DNA of 64,000 nucleotides. Source: Actinomadura luzonensis (GTDB taxonomy: Bacteria; Actinomycetota; Actinomycetes; Streptosporangiales; Streptosporangiaceae). Each line of letters begins with the position of its first letter. Position 1 is the first letter of the stretch. The stretch lies in NCBI RefSeq assembly GCF_022664455.2, contig NZ_JAKRKC020000003.1, positions 248,001 to 312,000 of the forward strand. Reading direction: 5' to 3'. Made by a program: the position numbers and the translations under genes. The notes below the pieces were generated by a model that saw only the letters and a program-made list of their open reading frames with translations, was not told where the DNA came from and searched no databases. This document shows positions 46,123 to 55,007 of the stretch, piece by piece.

Positions 46123-47229
46123 CTATTGGGAGATTCTTGCCTTGAGCTCAGTGATCGCTGACACAGGGGTCGGATCGATGCCGTAACCCAGCGCCAGATA
46201 GGCGCTGGCGTAGTCGCCGAGCCCGATGAGCGAGGCCATCCGCTCCAGCGGGTGCGTGCCCTCGGCGGTCAGCTCGGTGACCGGCACGTCACGGTCGCGG
46301 GCCAGCCGGAGCGTCACCTCGCGCTGCCGCGTCACCTGCGGGTGCTCCTCGACGTCGCGCAGCAGGACGAGCCGGAGCGTGCGGGAGGAGGTGTCGGCGA
46401 AGATGTCGCGCTCGGCCAGCGGCCCGTCGAAGGCGGCCACCTGGTTGTGCCCCGCCTCGGGCAGCTCGCCGTAGATCGCCGGATATTTCGCGTTCGCGTT
46501 GAGCTGGCCGGCCAGCCGGATCGCCGCCGCGCGGGTGGCCGCCGAGGTGCCCCAGATCACCGGCACGCTCTCGGCGAGGTCCAGCGCGAGAGCCTTGCCG
46601 GGGTTGATGAAGGAGTCGCTGGACGGGCGGCACCGGTGCGCCAGGTCCTCCAGCGAGCGCGCCACCCGTTCGAACAGGTCGTCCTCGACCGGCACCAGCC
46701 GCAGCGCCGCCGCGGCCACGATCGGCGGGATCGCCAGCAGCCACAGGTTGGCCCGCGACTGCCCGCGCGCCGGCACCGCGACGTAGAGCGCCGACGCCTG
46801 CACGGCGATCGCCTCCAGCGGCGAGCCCGCGGGGCCCACGCCGAGCAGCGTGCAGCCGCGCCGCACGGCCTGCGTGGCGACCGACACCGTCTCCTCGGTG
46901 TCGCCGGAGCCGGACACGGCGATGACCAGATCGGTCGCGCCCACCCAGCCGGGGAGCTGGTAGGAGCGCAGCGTCACGATCGGCAGCGGCACGCCGGAGC
47001 CGGCCACCGCCGCGAGCATGTCGCCCGCGATGCCCGAGCCGCCCATGCCCGCCACCACGATCGCCCTGGGCCGCCCGTGGGCGGCCAGCCGGTCGAGCGG
47101 GGCCTCGGCGGCCACCCGGTGGCCGGTGCGGACGTGGGCCGCGGACGCGGCCACCGCCGGCAACATGCCGGAGGGGTCGGCCTCGCTCAGATGAGCCTGG
47201 TCGTCGAGCCGGTCCGGCTCCCAGGTCAC
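46123..47229 (-). CDS. SIS-domain bifunctional phosphoglucose/phosphomannose isomerase
   Basis: Cytoplasmic sugar-phosphate isomerase linking fructose-6-phosphate with glucose- and mannose-6-phosphate; 368 residues. SIS loops are AIVVAGMGGSGIAGDML and DLVIAVSGSGDTEETVSVAT; the PGI/PMI-type C-terminal active site has LNANAKYPAIYGELPEAGHN. GTG 47229 overlaps the stop of the Trm112-like gene (GTGA), and that gene overlaps manB in the same way, so the three form one operon. Together with manB it would make mannose-1-phosphate for GDP-mannose and glycolipids. Mycobacteria have the same gene next to manB (Rv3256c). Confidence 0.9.
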   Translation of the reverse strand: MTWEPDRLDDQAHLSEADPSGMLPAVAASAAHVRTGHRVAAEAPLDRLAAHGRPRAIVVAGMGGSGIAGDMLAAVAGSGVPLPIVTLRSYQLPGWVGATDLVIAVSGSGDTEETVSVATQAVRRGCTLLGVGPAGSPLEAIAVQASALYVAVPARGQSRANLWLLAIPPIVAAAALRLVPVEDDLFERVARSLEDLAHRCRPSSDSFINPGKALALDLAESVPVIWGTSAATRAAAIRLAGQLNANAKYPAIYGELPEAGHNQVAAFDGPLAERDIFADTSSRTLRLVLLRDVEEHPQVTRQREVTLRLARDRDVPVTELTAEGTHPLERMASLIGLGDYASAYLALGYGIDPTPVSAITELKARISQ

Positions 47230-47393
47230 GGCTTCCTGGCCTCGTCGACGAGCAGGACGGGGATGTCATCCCGGACGGGGTAGACCAGGCCGCAGCCCGT
47301 GCAGGCCAGCTCCTCGGCCTCGGCCTCGGCGCGCAGGGGCGCCTTGCACGCCGGGCAGGCCAGGATCTCCAGCAGCCAGTCGTCGATCTTCAC
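47226..47393 (-). CDS. Trm112-family zinc protein (small)
   Basis: 55-residue Trm112/YcaR-like protein: VKIDDWLLEILACPACKAPL, ELACTGCGLVYPVRDDIPVL. The four cysteines in two CxxC pairs form a zinc ribbon. The GTG at 47393 overlaps the manB stop by GTGA, and its own TGA overlaps the next GTG. Eukaryotic Trm112 activates methyltransferases. In actinobacteria the partner is not established; its fixed position between manB and the PGI/PMI gene hints at sugar-nucleotide metabolism (inference). Confidence 0.88.
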   Translation of the reverse strand: MKIDDWLLEILACPACKAPLRAEAEAEELACTGCGLVYPVRDDIPVLLVDEARKP

Positions 47394-48739
47394 ACTGACA
47401 CCCTTCCCACGATGGCGAGGACCTCGTCCTTGATCGCCGTCATCTTGCTCTCGTCGGCCGCCTCGGCGTTGAGCCTGAGCAGCGGCTCGGTGTTGGACGC
47501 CCGCAGATTGAACCACCAGTCGGGCGCGGACACGGTGAGCCCGTCGAGTTCGTCGACCTCGCCCCGGCCCGCGAAGCCCTCGCGCACCAGCCGCAGCGCC
47601 TCCCCCTGGTCGGAGACGGCGCTGTTGAGCTCGCCCGAGGCGTGGTAGCGCGAGTAGGCCGCCACGACCTCCGACAGCGGCCGGTCCTGGCCGCCCAGCG
47701 CGGCGAGCACGTGCATCGCCGCCAGCATGCCGGAGTCGGCGAACCAGAAGTCGCGGAAGTAGTAGTGGGCCGAGTGCTCGCCGCCGAACACCGCGCCCGT
47801 GCGCGCCATCTCGGCCTTGATGAACGAGTGGCCCACGCGCGTGCGCACCGGGACGCCGCCGTGCTCGCGGACGATCTCGGGCACCCCGCGCGAGGTGATC
47901 AGGTTGTGGATGACCGTCGCGCCGGGATGCTTGGCCAGCTCGCGCACCGCCACCAGCGCCGTGATCGCCGACGGCGAGACCGACTCGCCCCGCTCGTCGA
48001 CCACCCAGCACCGGTCGGCGTCGCCGTCGAAGGCGAGCCCGAGGTCGGCCCCGCTGTCGCGCACCGCGCGCTGCAGGTCGACGAGGTTCTGCGGCTCCAG
48101 CGGGTTGGCGTCGTGGTGCGGGAAGGTGCCGTCGAGCTCGAAGTAGAGCGGCGTCAGCTCGACCGGCAGGCCCTCGAACACGGCCGGCACGGTGTGCCCG
48201 GCCATGCCGTTGCCCGCGTCGACGACCACCTTGAGCGGCCGGACCGCGGACAGGTCGACCAGCGTGCGCAGGTGGCCCGCGTAGCCGGTGAGCAGGTCCT
48301 TCTCGATCAGCGACCCGGACGCGGCCCCGACGCCGCCGACCAGCTCGGCGGCGCGGTCGCGGATCTCGGCCAGCCCCGTGTCGCTGCCGATCGGCACCGC
48401 GCCCGCGCGGCACAGCTTCATGCCGTTGTACTGGGCGGGGTTGTGGCTGGCGGTGAACATCGCGCCGGGCAGGCCGAGGCTGCCGCTGGCGTAGTAGAGC
48501 AGGTCGGTCGAGCCGAGCCCGGCGTGGACGACGTCGGCGCCGCGCGCGCGGGCCCCGCGGACGAACGCCTGCGACAGCGGCGCCGACGACTCGCGCATGT
48601 CGTGCGCCACCACGACGGAGTCGGCGCCGGTCAGCTCGACGAAGGCCGCTCCCACGGCCTCGGCGATCGGCTCGTCGAACTCGTCGGGCACCACCCCGCG
48701 AACGTCGTACGCTTTGAAGATCTTGGCGAGGTCGCCCAC
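47390..48739 (-). CDS. manB: Phosphomannomutase/phosphoglucomutase
   Basis: Interconverts hexose-6- and hexose-1-phosphates; 449 residues in four alpha-D-phosphohexomutase domains. The active-site phosphoserine loop is GAMFTASHNPAQYNGMKLC, the metal-binding loop DLGLAFDGDADRCWVVDERG, the sugar-specificity loop GGEHSAHYYFRDFW (a GEHSGH-type motif), and the phosphate-binding loop WFNLRASNTEPLLRLN. GTG 48739 with GGAG six bases upstream is chosen because VGDLAKIFKAYDVRGVVPDE is the usual N-terminus. This is the Rv3257c (ManB) orthologue by context. Confidence 0.95.
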   Translation of the reverse strand: MGDLAKIFKAYDVRGVVPDEFDEPIAEAVGAAFVELTGADSVVVAHDMRESSAPLSQAFVRGARARGADVVHAGLGSTDLLYYASGSLGLPGAMFTASHNPAQYNGMKLCRAGAVPIGSDTGLAEIRDRAAELVGGVGAASGSLIEKDLLTGYAGHLRTLVDLSAVRPLKVVVDAGNGMAGHTVPAVFEGLPVELTPLYFELDGTFPHHDANPLEPQNLVDLQRAVRDSGADLGLAFDGDADRCWVVDERGESVSPSAITALVAVRELAKHPGATVIHNLITSRGVPEIVREHGGVPVRTRVGHSFIKAEMARTGAVFGGEHSAHYYFRDFWFADSGMLAAMHVLAALGGQDRPLSEVVAAYSRYHASGELNSAVSDQGEALRLVREGFAGRGEVDELDGLTVSAPDWWFNLRASNTEPLLRLNAEAADESKMTAIKDEVLAIVGRVSV

Positions 48740-48780
48740 TGCAGCTCCGCCCTCAGGTCGTTCCTCCGTGTACGACGAGC

Positions 48781-49149
48781 CTACCGGTCGCGGTGCTGCT
48801 GAGCCGACCGCAGAACGCGCAGGTGCCCGCGCCGCCCCACCTCGACGCCCTGGCCGACCGGCTCGCCGCCGCCGGACGGGGCCGGCCGCGCGGCCTCCCT
48901 GACGGCGTTGGCCAGCGCTTCGAGGTCGTCGGAGCTGGGCGAGGCGCCGTCGGTGGGCAGGCGCACCACTTCCCAGCCGCGGGGGGCGGTCAGCCGCTCG
49001 GCGTGTTCGGCGCACAGGTCGTAACAGTGTGGCTCCGCGTACGTCGCCAGGGGGCCGAGAACAGCGGTCGAGTCGGCGTATACGTACGTGAGCGTGAAGA
49101 CGGCAGGCTGGCTGCAAGCGGTGCGGGAACAGCGGCGGACGGGGCTCAC
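48781..49149 (-). CDS. DUF3499-family protein
   Basis: 122 residues. The conserved N-terminal ~75 residues (VSPVRRCSRTACSQPAVFTL, EPHCYDLCAEHAERLTAPRG) contain four Cys and two His, probably zinc-binding; the C-terminal part is variable. The start is GTG 49149, since upstream in-frame residues are not conserved; no SD is present, so the transcript may be leaderless. The position between manB and the Rv3259-like gene matches Rv3258c in Mycobacterium. Function unknown. Confidence 0.87.
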   Translation of the reverse strand: MSPVRRCSRTACSQPAVFTLTYVYADSTAVLGPLATYAEPHCYDLCAEHAERLTAPRGWEVVRLPTDGASPSSDDLEALANAVREAARPAPSGGGEPVGQGVEVGRRGHLRVLRSAQQHRDR

Positions 49150-49413
49150 GGAGGGACCGTATCTGGTAAGAGTGCGAGGCGCCACTATCTGAGCGCTCTT
49201 AACGAGCGTGTCGCCACAATTCGGACACCTGTCGCAGCCTTTCCACCCACATGCCCCGATGACGCCACCCCGCACAACCTGCCGGGATCGCCGGACGGCC
49301 CGCCCGGAGGGTGCACAAAAGGATCACCACATGGCTACCCCCCGCCCCGCGCGGCCACGAGGATCACTCACGGAACCGGCCCCGCCGCCCCGGGCCCCGG
49401 CGGTGCGTCCCCT

Positions 49414-49419
49414 TACACT
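49414..49419 (+). promoter_or_regulatory. -10 element of a leaderless transcript (Rv3259-like gene)
   Basis: TACACT fits the TANNNT -10 consensus and ends six bases before GTG 49426, with no SD between. This spacing supports GTG 49426 as both transcription and translation start. Confidence 0.6.
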
Positions 49420-49425
49420 TACCGT

Positions 49426-49866
49426 GTGACACCAAAGCGCGGTCCCAGACGGCGCGACCGCCACGGTCGTGGCCTGCGCGGCCCGCTCGCCCCCTCCCAC
49501 GTCCCCATGGCCAAGTCGCGCAGCGAACGCTTCGACGACCTCGTCCTCGACGCCGTCGACCGGCTCCGGCCGCGCTGGGAGCGCCAGCTCTCGGCGGTGG
49601 AGTTCGCGGTCGAGGACGTGCCGCCGCTGAGCGAGCTGGGCGACGGCCCGCGCCTGACCTCCGACCCGATCCCCTTCGGCCGCGCCGACGCCGCCGACGG
49701 CCAGAGCCCGGCCGCGGTGGTGGTCTACCGGCGCCCGCTGGAGGCGCGCGCCCGCGACCGCGACACGCTCGGCGCGATGGTCCACGACACGGTCGTCGAG
49801 CAGGTCGCCACCCTCCTCGGCCTCTCCCCCGAAACCGTCGACCCCGGCTACGACGACCGCCGCTGA
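49426..49866 (+). CDS. Metallopeptidase-family protein (Rv3259-like), HExxH not conserved
   Basis: 146 residues of the minimal zincin-like family (DUF1025, PF06262) by position and pattern: a basic N-terminus (TPKRGPRRRDRHGRGLRG), then SERFDDLVLDAVDRLRPRWE, FAVEDVPPLSELGDG and VVVYRRPLEARARDRDTLGA. Where family members carry HExxH, this protein reads MVHDTVVEQVATLLGLSPE, so the second His and the catalytic Glu position are not in the canonical form. It may be an inactive peptidase fold. The leaderless-type promoter decides the GTG start. It diverges from the DUF3499 gene across 276 bases with no other feature. Confidence 0.82.
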   Translation: MTPKRGPRRRDRHGRGLRGPLAPSHVPMAKSRSERFDDLVLDAVDRLRPRWERQLSAVEFAVEDVPPLSELGDGPRLTSDPIPFGRADAADGQSPAAVVVYRRPLEARARDRDTLGAMVHDTVVEQVATLLGLSPETVDPGYDDRR

Positions 49867-49926
49867 CCGATGAGTTCCCGCCCGCCCCCCGGTCCCTCCT
49901 TCACGACAGCCGGACGAGGAGGAGCC

Positions 49927-50199
49927 ATGGAGCTGGACGAGAGGTTCACCGCGACGTTGGTGCGCAGCGAGGGCAAGGGCGGGTGGACGTACGTCGTGAT
50001 GCCCGGATCGGCCGAGTTCTTCGGGACGCGCGGGCTGGTCAGGGTGCGCGGCACCATCGACGGGCATCCGTTCCGCGCCTCGTTCATGGCGCTCGGCGAC
50101 GGCACCCACAAGCTGCCGGTGAAGGCCGGGCTGCGCGGGCTGCTCGGCAAGGAGGCGGGCGAGGCGGTGAGCGTGCACCTGCTGGAGCGGGTCACCTGA
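49927..50199 (+). CDS. DUF1905-domain protein
   Basis: 90-residue single-domain protein: RFTATLVRSEGKGGWTYVVM, FGTRGLVRVRGTIDGHPFRA and SFMALGDGTHKLPVKAGLRG make a small DUF1905 beta-barrel, and the end (EAGEAVSVHLLERVT) is the last strand. ATG 49927 has GGAGGAG three bases upstream. It often occurs with YdeI-type proteins, but alone here. Its 3' end overlaps the convergent DUF5719 gene by eight bases. No function known. Confidence 0.87.
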   Translation: MELDERFTATLVRSEGKGGWTYVVMPGSAEFFGTRGLVRVRGTIDGHPFRASFMALGDGTHKLPVKAGLRGLLGKEAGEAVSVHLLERVT

Positions 50200-51496
50200 C
50201 CACGAGCGGGGTGTCCGCGAGCGGCGGCAGCAGGGTCCACACGCGGGCCGGGGCCAGCGGCTGGGCGGTGAGCAGGAGGCCGTCCTTCCGCCGCTCCTCC
50301 AGCACCCGGCCCCCGTAGACCTCGCCGGCGACCGGCGTGACGACCACCGCGAAGTCGCCGCGGGCGGTGAGCCGGACGCTGCGGGTCCGGTTCGCCGGGA
50401 CGTCCACGTCGAGGGCGGGCCCGGCGGCGCCCTTGCCGGGCACCACCTGGACCCGGACCTTGCCCGGGGCCGTCCCCACGGCCGTGAGCACCAGGCGGGA
50501 GCCCGCGCCGTTGGCGGCCACCGCGCTGCCCAGCTCCAGGGACGGCGTGCCGGCGGTGAAGGCGACGTCCTGGTGCTCGCCGGTGCCGGTCATGACGAAC
50601 CCGGCCACGATCGGCACGTCCGAGGTGAGCACGAGGGCCGCGGAGGAGGCGGCGAGGCCGGTGGTGACGTCCGCCGCGACGACGCCCCCGGCCGGGACGT
50701 CCAGCGACTCCCGCCCGCGCATCGCGTACTCGGCGTCCTCGCTGACGGCCCGCACCCGCACCGTAGCGTCCGTCTCGCCGGGCGCGGCGACGACGAGCTC
50801 GCGGCCCCCGCCGCCGCCCGGGATGCCGGGGACGACCACGCGGGTGGCGGGCGCGGCGGCCGCGGGGATCCAGTCCACACCGCCGCTCTCCAGGACGGCG
50901 CGGGCGGAGACCGCCACCCGGCCGAAGACGGTGGTGACGCTGACGGCGACGATGTCGGCCGACGGCGCGAGCGTGCGCAGGTCGATGGCGCGGCTCCCGC
51001 CGGGCGCGATCTCCAGCCCCACGCCCTTGTCGCCGGAGACCGGCCCCTCGGGGGCGTGCACCTGGACGTCCACCAGGGCGGGCGCCTTGTCGGCGTTGAC
51101 CAGGTGCAGGACCACCGAGGCGTCCGCCGGGCCGGGGCCGAGCAGCCAGGTGGCGGGCGCGGGCTCGGTGCAGCGGACGCCGGCCAGGCCGCGGGCGGCG
51201 CCGCGCGTGACGCGGCTGGTGTAGCCGGCCTCCAGCGCGCCGGGGCCGTTGGTCACGTACGGCTCGCCGCTCTCCATCGTCTCGTGGGACAGCGCGCCGG
51301 GCAGGTAGACGCCGACCCGCTCGCCCTTCGTGCCGGGGCAGACGGCGGTGACCGCCTCCACCGGGACCTTGCGCGGAGCGGCGGAGGCGGGGGCGGCCGG
51401 GGCGGGGCGGGTGATCCAGGCGATCCCGTACAGGGCGGCCAGGACGGCGGTCACCACCGCGAGGAGGCCGAACCTGTTCTCGACGAAGGCCCTCAC
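50192..51496 (-). CDS. DUF5719-family exported protein
   Basis: 434 residues. One N-terminal helix (~residues 9-29, LLAVVTAVLAALYGIAWITR) anchors a large extracytoplasmic region of beta-rich repeats: VCPGTKGERVGVYLPGALS, VVLHLVNADKAPALVDVQVH, GVGLEIAPGGSRAIDLRTLA, DFAVVVTPVAGEVYGGRVLE. It matches the DUF5719 family found only in actinobacteria, encoded directly after a membrane glycosyltransferase. GTG 51496 overlaps that gene's TGA (GTGA), so the pair is coupled. It may present or receive a glycan; unproven. Confidence 0.82.
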   Translation of the reverse strand: MRAFVENRFGLLAVVTAVLAALYGIAWITRPAPAAPASAAPRKVPVEAVTAVCPGTKGERVGVYLPGALSHETMESGEPYVTNGPGALEAGYTSRVTRGAARGLAGVRCTEPAPATWLLGPGPADASVVLHLVNADKAPALVDVQVHAPEGPVSGDKGVGLEIAPGGSRAIDLRTLAPSADIVAVSVTTVFGRVAVSARAVLESGGVDWIPAAAAPATRVVVPGIPGGGGGRELVVAAPGETDATVRVRAVSEDAEYAMRGRESLDVPAGGVVAADVTTGLAASSAALVLTSDVPIVAGFVMTGTGEHQDVAFTAGTPSLELGSAVAANGAGSRLVLTAVGTAPGKVRVQVVPGKGAAGPALDVDVPANRTRSVRLTARGDFAVVVTPVAGEVYGGRVLEERRKDGLLLTAQPLAPARVWTLLPPLADTPLVVR

Positions 51497-54315
51497 GACG
51501 CCCTCGCCGCGAGGAGGGGCGCGGCCGGCGCGGGCTCGGCCGGGGCGTCCTGCGGGCTCTCCCGCCGTCCGGGGGCGGCCAGGACCAGCATGACCAGCAC
51601 CATCGCGCCCTGCGCCCACAACCACGGCTTGTGCAGGACGCTCTCCGGCTGCGCCGGCACCCGGGTCACCGGCTCGGCCAGCCGCCACAGGCCGCCCGAC
51701 TCCGACAGGCTGAGGCGTTCCAGCGAAGGCTGCGAGTCGAGCGTCCTGGCGAGCCGGGCGGAGACGGGCGGGGCCACCGCGATCATCGCGATGCCGTGCT
51801 GGGCCAGCGTGGCGGCGTCGCCGCCGCGCCCGCCGACGAGCCCCTGCGCGGCGGCGGTCACCCGGGCGGCGGCCTCGGCGGGGACGGGCAGCTCGGCCTC
51901 GCCGAGCAGCGGCGTACGGCGGTGCAGCACGGTGAACGCCGCCCCCCTGACCACGAGGGTCCGCTCGCCGTGCGTGCTCCGGGCGGCCGCGAGGGCGGGC
52001 AGCACGTCGGGGGCGTCGCCGGTCAGCGGGCCGCGTACGCCGGTGTAGACCCACCAGCCGGCGGCCAGCAGCGGCGTGCTGAAGGCCAGCGCCACCGCCG
52101 CCGTCGCGCCGAGCCGCCGCAGCCCGCCCCCGGCGCGCAGCCCGGCCAGGCGGTGCGCGGTCAGGGCGACGAGCACCACGAGCCCGGTGCCGGCGAACGC
52201 CAGCGGCACTCCCGGCCAGCCCCGCGTCCCGCCGACCGGGATCCGGCTGACCAGGATCGCGGTCAGCACCCCGTACAGGGCGACTCCCCACCCGAGGGCG
52301 ACGATCATCCGCTGGCGGCGCATGAGCAGCGCGGCCAGCGCCGTCGCGAGCAGGCCCGCGGTCACCCAGAACGGCGGCAGGCCGGGCCCGCCCGGGCTGA
52401 GCGTGAGCAGCGCCTCGGGCGCGAGCGAGGCGTCCGCCAGGGCGGGGTCGTGCAGCCCGGCCTCCAGCAGCAGCCGGCCCGGGGCGGCGACGAGCGTGGC
52501 CAGCCAGGGGAACAGCAGCGCCACCGGCACCAGCAGCGCGACGGCCACGGACGTCACCACCCCCGGCCGCCGCCACACCGCGAGCGCGGCCCCGGCGAGC
52601 AGCGCGACCATCGGGTACGTCAGCGGCACGAACGCCGTCCCCACGGCCAGCAGCAGCCCGAGCGCCCAGGCGGCGCGGCGGGCGCGGCGCGGCTCGGCGG
52701 ACAGCACGCTCGTCGCGAGCGAGGCGTAGACCGGCACCAGCACGAACACCACCGCCGTGCCGAGCCGCCCGGCCGCGATCGCGCCGGTCGCGACGGGCAG
52801 CAGCGCGTACGTGCCGGCCGCCCAGGCCCGCGCGGGCACCGCCGGGATGACGTGCCGGGTGGCCAGGTACGCGGTGGCCCCGGCGAGCGGCACCGAGCCG
52901 AGCAGCAGCACCGTCACGGCGAGCCAGGTCTTGCCGAGCGCCAGCGTGGACAGGGCGGCGACGACCGCGACGTAGGGCGGCGCCCAGGCGTCCGAGCCGA
53001 GGCCGACGCCGTCGTGGAAGCCTTCGGTGTAGAACGCCCACAGCTCGCCCGCGCTCCCGGACACCGGCACCAGCGCGCCTCCGCCGAGCCGGTCGCCGAA
53101 CAGCAGGGAGCGCTCGGCCACCAGCGAGACGGCGGCCAGGGCGAGCATGAGCACGACTCCGGGCCGCGACAGGAAGCGCTTGACGGCCCCGCTGTCGGCC
53201 GGGACGAGCGCGTGCTCGTCGTCGTCCTCGGTGGCGGCCGGGGCGTGGTGGTGGCGGCCGGCGGCCTCGACGGGGGTCTCGCCGGCGAGGAAGCTCTGCA
53301 CCATGTCGGCCAGCCGCCGGTAGGCCGCGCCCGGAGGGGTCATCAACCGCTTTATGCGGATATATCCCCTCTTGCGGCCGTGGCGGCGGGCGCGCCGCGC
53401 CCGGGCCAGCCGCAGCGGGTGCACCAGCACCGACCCCATGGCGACCAGCTCGTCCAGCGCGTTCGCCGGCTGCTTGCCCAGGACGAACAGCAGCGCCCGG
53501 AAGAACGAGCCCAGCACGTTGCGCAGCAGCGCCCAGAGCATCGCGCGGAAGGGCAGGTTCGCCATGACCACGAAGATCGCGTTGCGCCGGTCGAGCCGGC
53601 GCGGATGGTCGCCGCTCACCGTGATCCGCCGCCGGCGGCGGGCCGCCGCCTCGGCGTGCCAGGCCACGGCGGCGGTCGCGACCAGCACCTTGTGGCCGGC
53701 GTTGCGGACCCGCCAGCACAGGTCGAGGTCGTCGCGGAACAGCGGGAGGAACGGGTCGAGCCCGCCCACGGCCTCCCACACGTCGCGCCGGACCAGCATG
53801 CCGGCCGTGGAGACCGACATCACCTCGCGGACGCCGTCGTGCTGGCCCTGGTCGAACTCGTGCGGCTCGAGCCCGGTGTCCCTGCGCCCGGTGCGGCCCA
53901 CCGTGACGCCCGCCTCCAGCAGGCGGCGGCGGTCCAGCCAGTCGCGCAGCTTGGGGCCGACGACGGCGGCCTTCGGGTCGTGCGCGACCGCGCCGAGCAG
54001 GGCCTCCAGCGCCCACCGGTCGGGGGCGCAGTCGTCGTGGAGCAGCCAGACCCACTCGTCGGGGCCGGCGGACGGCAGGCGGCCGAGCGCGTCGGCGACG
54101 GACTCGGCGAAGGCCGTCGAGCGGGGCAGGGAGATCACGTTGCCGCGGCCGAGCGCCTGGGCGAGCAGGTCGGCCGAGCCGTCCCTGCTGCCGTTGTCGA
54201 CGCCGATCACGCGGTCGGGCCTGCGGCTCTGGCTCACCAGCGCCCGCAGCGTCTCCCCCAGCCAGCGTCCGCCGTCGTGCGCGACGACGACCACGGTGAC
54301 GTAGGGACGGGACAT
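51493..54315 (-). CDS. Large membrane glycosyltransferase, GT2 family
   Basis: 940 residues. The N-terminal GT2 domain is at ~1-235 (YVTVVVVAHDGGRWLGETLR, VIGVDNGSRDGSADLLAQAL, EWVWLLHDDCAPDRWALEAL, FRDDLDLCWRVRNAGH). It is followed by a long membrane region with 12 or more helices and an extracytoplasmic-looking C-terminal part. ATG 54315 has AGGAG ten bases before it. A 30-residue polar insert (HHHAPAATEDDDEHAL) lies near residue 368. Context (manB, DUF5719, whiB) suggests building a surface polysaccharide or wall glycan. The donor and product are unknown. Confidence 0.9.
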   Translation of the reverse strand: MSRPYVTVVVVAHDGGRWLGETLRALVSQSRRPDRVIGVDNGSRDGSADLLAQALGRGNVISLPRSTAFAESVADALGRLPSAGPDEWVWLLHDDCAPDRWALEALLGAVAHDPKAAVVGPKLRDWLDRRRLLEAGVTVGRTGRRDTGLEPHEFDQGQHDGVREVMSVSTAGMLVRRDVWEAVGGLDPFLPLFRDDLDLCWRVRNAGHKVLVATAAVAWHAEAAARRRRRITVSGDHPRRLDRRNAIFVVMANLPFRAMLWALLRNVLGSFFRALLFVLGKQPANALDELVAMGSVLVHPLRLARARRARRHGRKRGYIRIKRLMTPPGAAYRRLADMVQSFLAGETPVEAAGRHHHAPAATEDDDEHALVPADSGAVKRFLSRPGVVLMLALAAVSLVAERSLLFGDRLGGGALVPVSGSAGELWAFYTEGFHDGVGLGSDAWAPPYVAVVAALSTLALGKTWLAVTVLLLGSVPLAGATAYLATRHVIPAVPARAWAAGTYALLPVATGAIAAGRLGTAVVFVLVPVYASLATSVLSAEPRRARRAAWALGLLLAVGTAFVPLTYPMVALLAGAALAVWRRPGVVTSVAVALLVPVALLFPWLATLVAAPGRLLLEAGLHDPALADASLAPEALLTLSPGGPGLPPFWVTAGLLATALAALLMRRQRMIVALGWGVALYGVLTAILVSRIPVGGTRGWPGVPLAFAGTGLVVLVALTAHRLAGLRAGGGLRRLGATAAVALAFSTPLLAAGWWVYTGVRGPLTGDAPDVLPALAAARSTHGERTLVVRGAAFTVLHRRTPLLGEAELPVPAEAAARVTAAAQGLVGGRGGDAATLAQHGIAMIAVAPPVSARLARTLDSQPSLERLSLSESGGLWRLAEPVTRVPAQPESVLHKPWLWAQGAMVLVMLVLAAPGRRESPQDAPAEPAPAAPLLAARAS

Positions 54316-54382
54316 GTGCAGGTGACTCCTGGGGGGATGGTCAGGCGGGCCCACCATACATGTCAGAGCTGTCAGAAGATGC

Positions 54383-54417
54383 GCAAAAGGGTCACGTGGT
54401 CGTCCCACGTGACCCTT
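54383..54417 (-). terminator. Rho-independent terminator of whiB
   Basis: On the minus strand AAGGGTCACGTGG pairs perfectly (13 bp) with CCACGTGACCCTT around a 5-base loop and is followed by TTTTGCGC. It lies 12 bases past the whiB stop. Confidence 0.93.
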
Positions 54418-54428
54418 CCGCCTCTATG

Positions 54429-54689
54429 TCAAACGGCCTGGCGCTTGATCCTCCTGCGCTCCCGCTCCGACAGCCCACCCCAGATGCCGAACCGCTCATC
54501 GTGCTCGAGTGCGTACTCCAGGCACTCCGCACGGACCTCGCACGATCGGCAGACCTTCTTGGCCTCTCGGGTCGAGCCGCCCTTCTCCGGGAAGAACGCC
54601 TCCGGATCCGTCTGCGCGCACAACGCGCGTTCCTGCCAGCCAAGTTCTTCAGCGTCAAGCTGATCCTGTGCGATGACCGGATCGGTCAC
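54429..54689 (-). CDS. whiB: WhiB-family iron-sulfur transcription regulator (WhiB/WhiB2 type)
   Basis: 86-residue [4Fe-4S]-binding regulator; with WhiA, the Streptomyces WhiB controls sporulation septation. Cluster cysteines are Cys24 (RALCAQTDPEAFFP), then Cys47 and Cys50 (KKVCRSC) and Cys56 (VRAECLEYAL). The tryptophan turn GIWGGLSERERRRIKRQ completes the family signature. GTG 54689 has GGGAGG six bases upstream; extending to ATG 54752 would add unrelated residues. Gene order beside fbiA-fbiB and manB matches M. tuberculosis whiB2 (Rv3260c). It ends in a perfect hairpin. Confidence 0.93.
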   Translation of the reverse strand: MTDPVIAQDQLDAEELGWQERALCAQTDPEAFFPEKGGSTREAKKVCRSCEVRAECLEYALEHDERFGIWGGLSERERRRIKRQAV

Positions 54690-55007
54690 TGCACACCTCC
54701 CTGCCGCCCGCCCGCAATGGAGCCCCCCATGGACGCCTTCCTTATTACCCACCCACGGGAAGGCGTAACAACATGGTTGTAATTACACGCGCGTGCGCTG
54801 TCCGGCGTCAAGCGGCATGCAGGTATCCGGGGAAAGACCAGATCTCGCCCCGGTGTGCTTGGCATGTGATGTTCTCGCCCGGACGAACCCGCCCTTTCGG
54901 GGGCTCGACCTGGGGTCGCGCAACCTGTCAGCGGTCCGAACCGTACCAGGGCGGTATAGAGGCCCGCCCGTGGCCCACCTTCTCTCTAGCCGTTCCTTGC
55001 CGGTCCG
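54690..55007. other. 318-base region upstream of whiB
   Basis: No credible gene. Reading toward whiB (minus strand) it holds a 10-bp palindrome CACGCGCGTG (54786-54795), the pair ACAAC/GTTGT around ATG (about 54769-54781), and TAATAAGG at about 54741-54748. These are plausible operator or promoter parts for whiB, but I cannot assign a factor. Confidence 0.5.
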
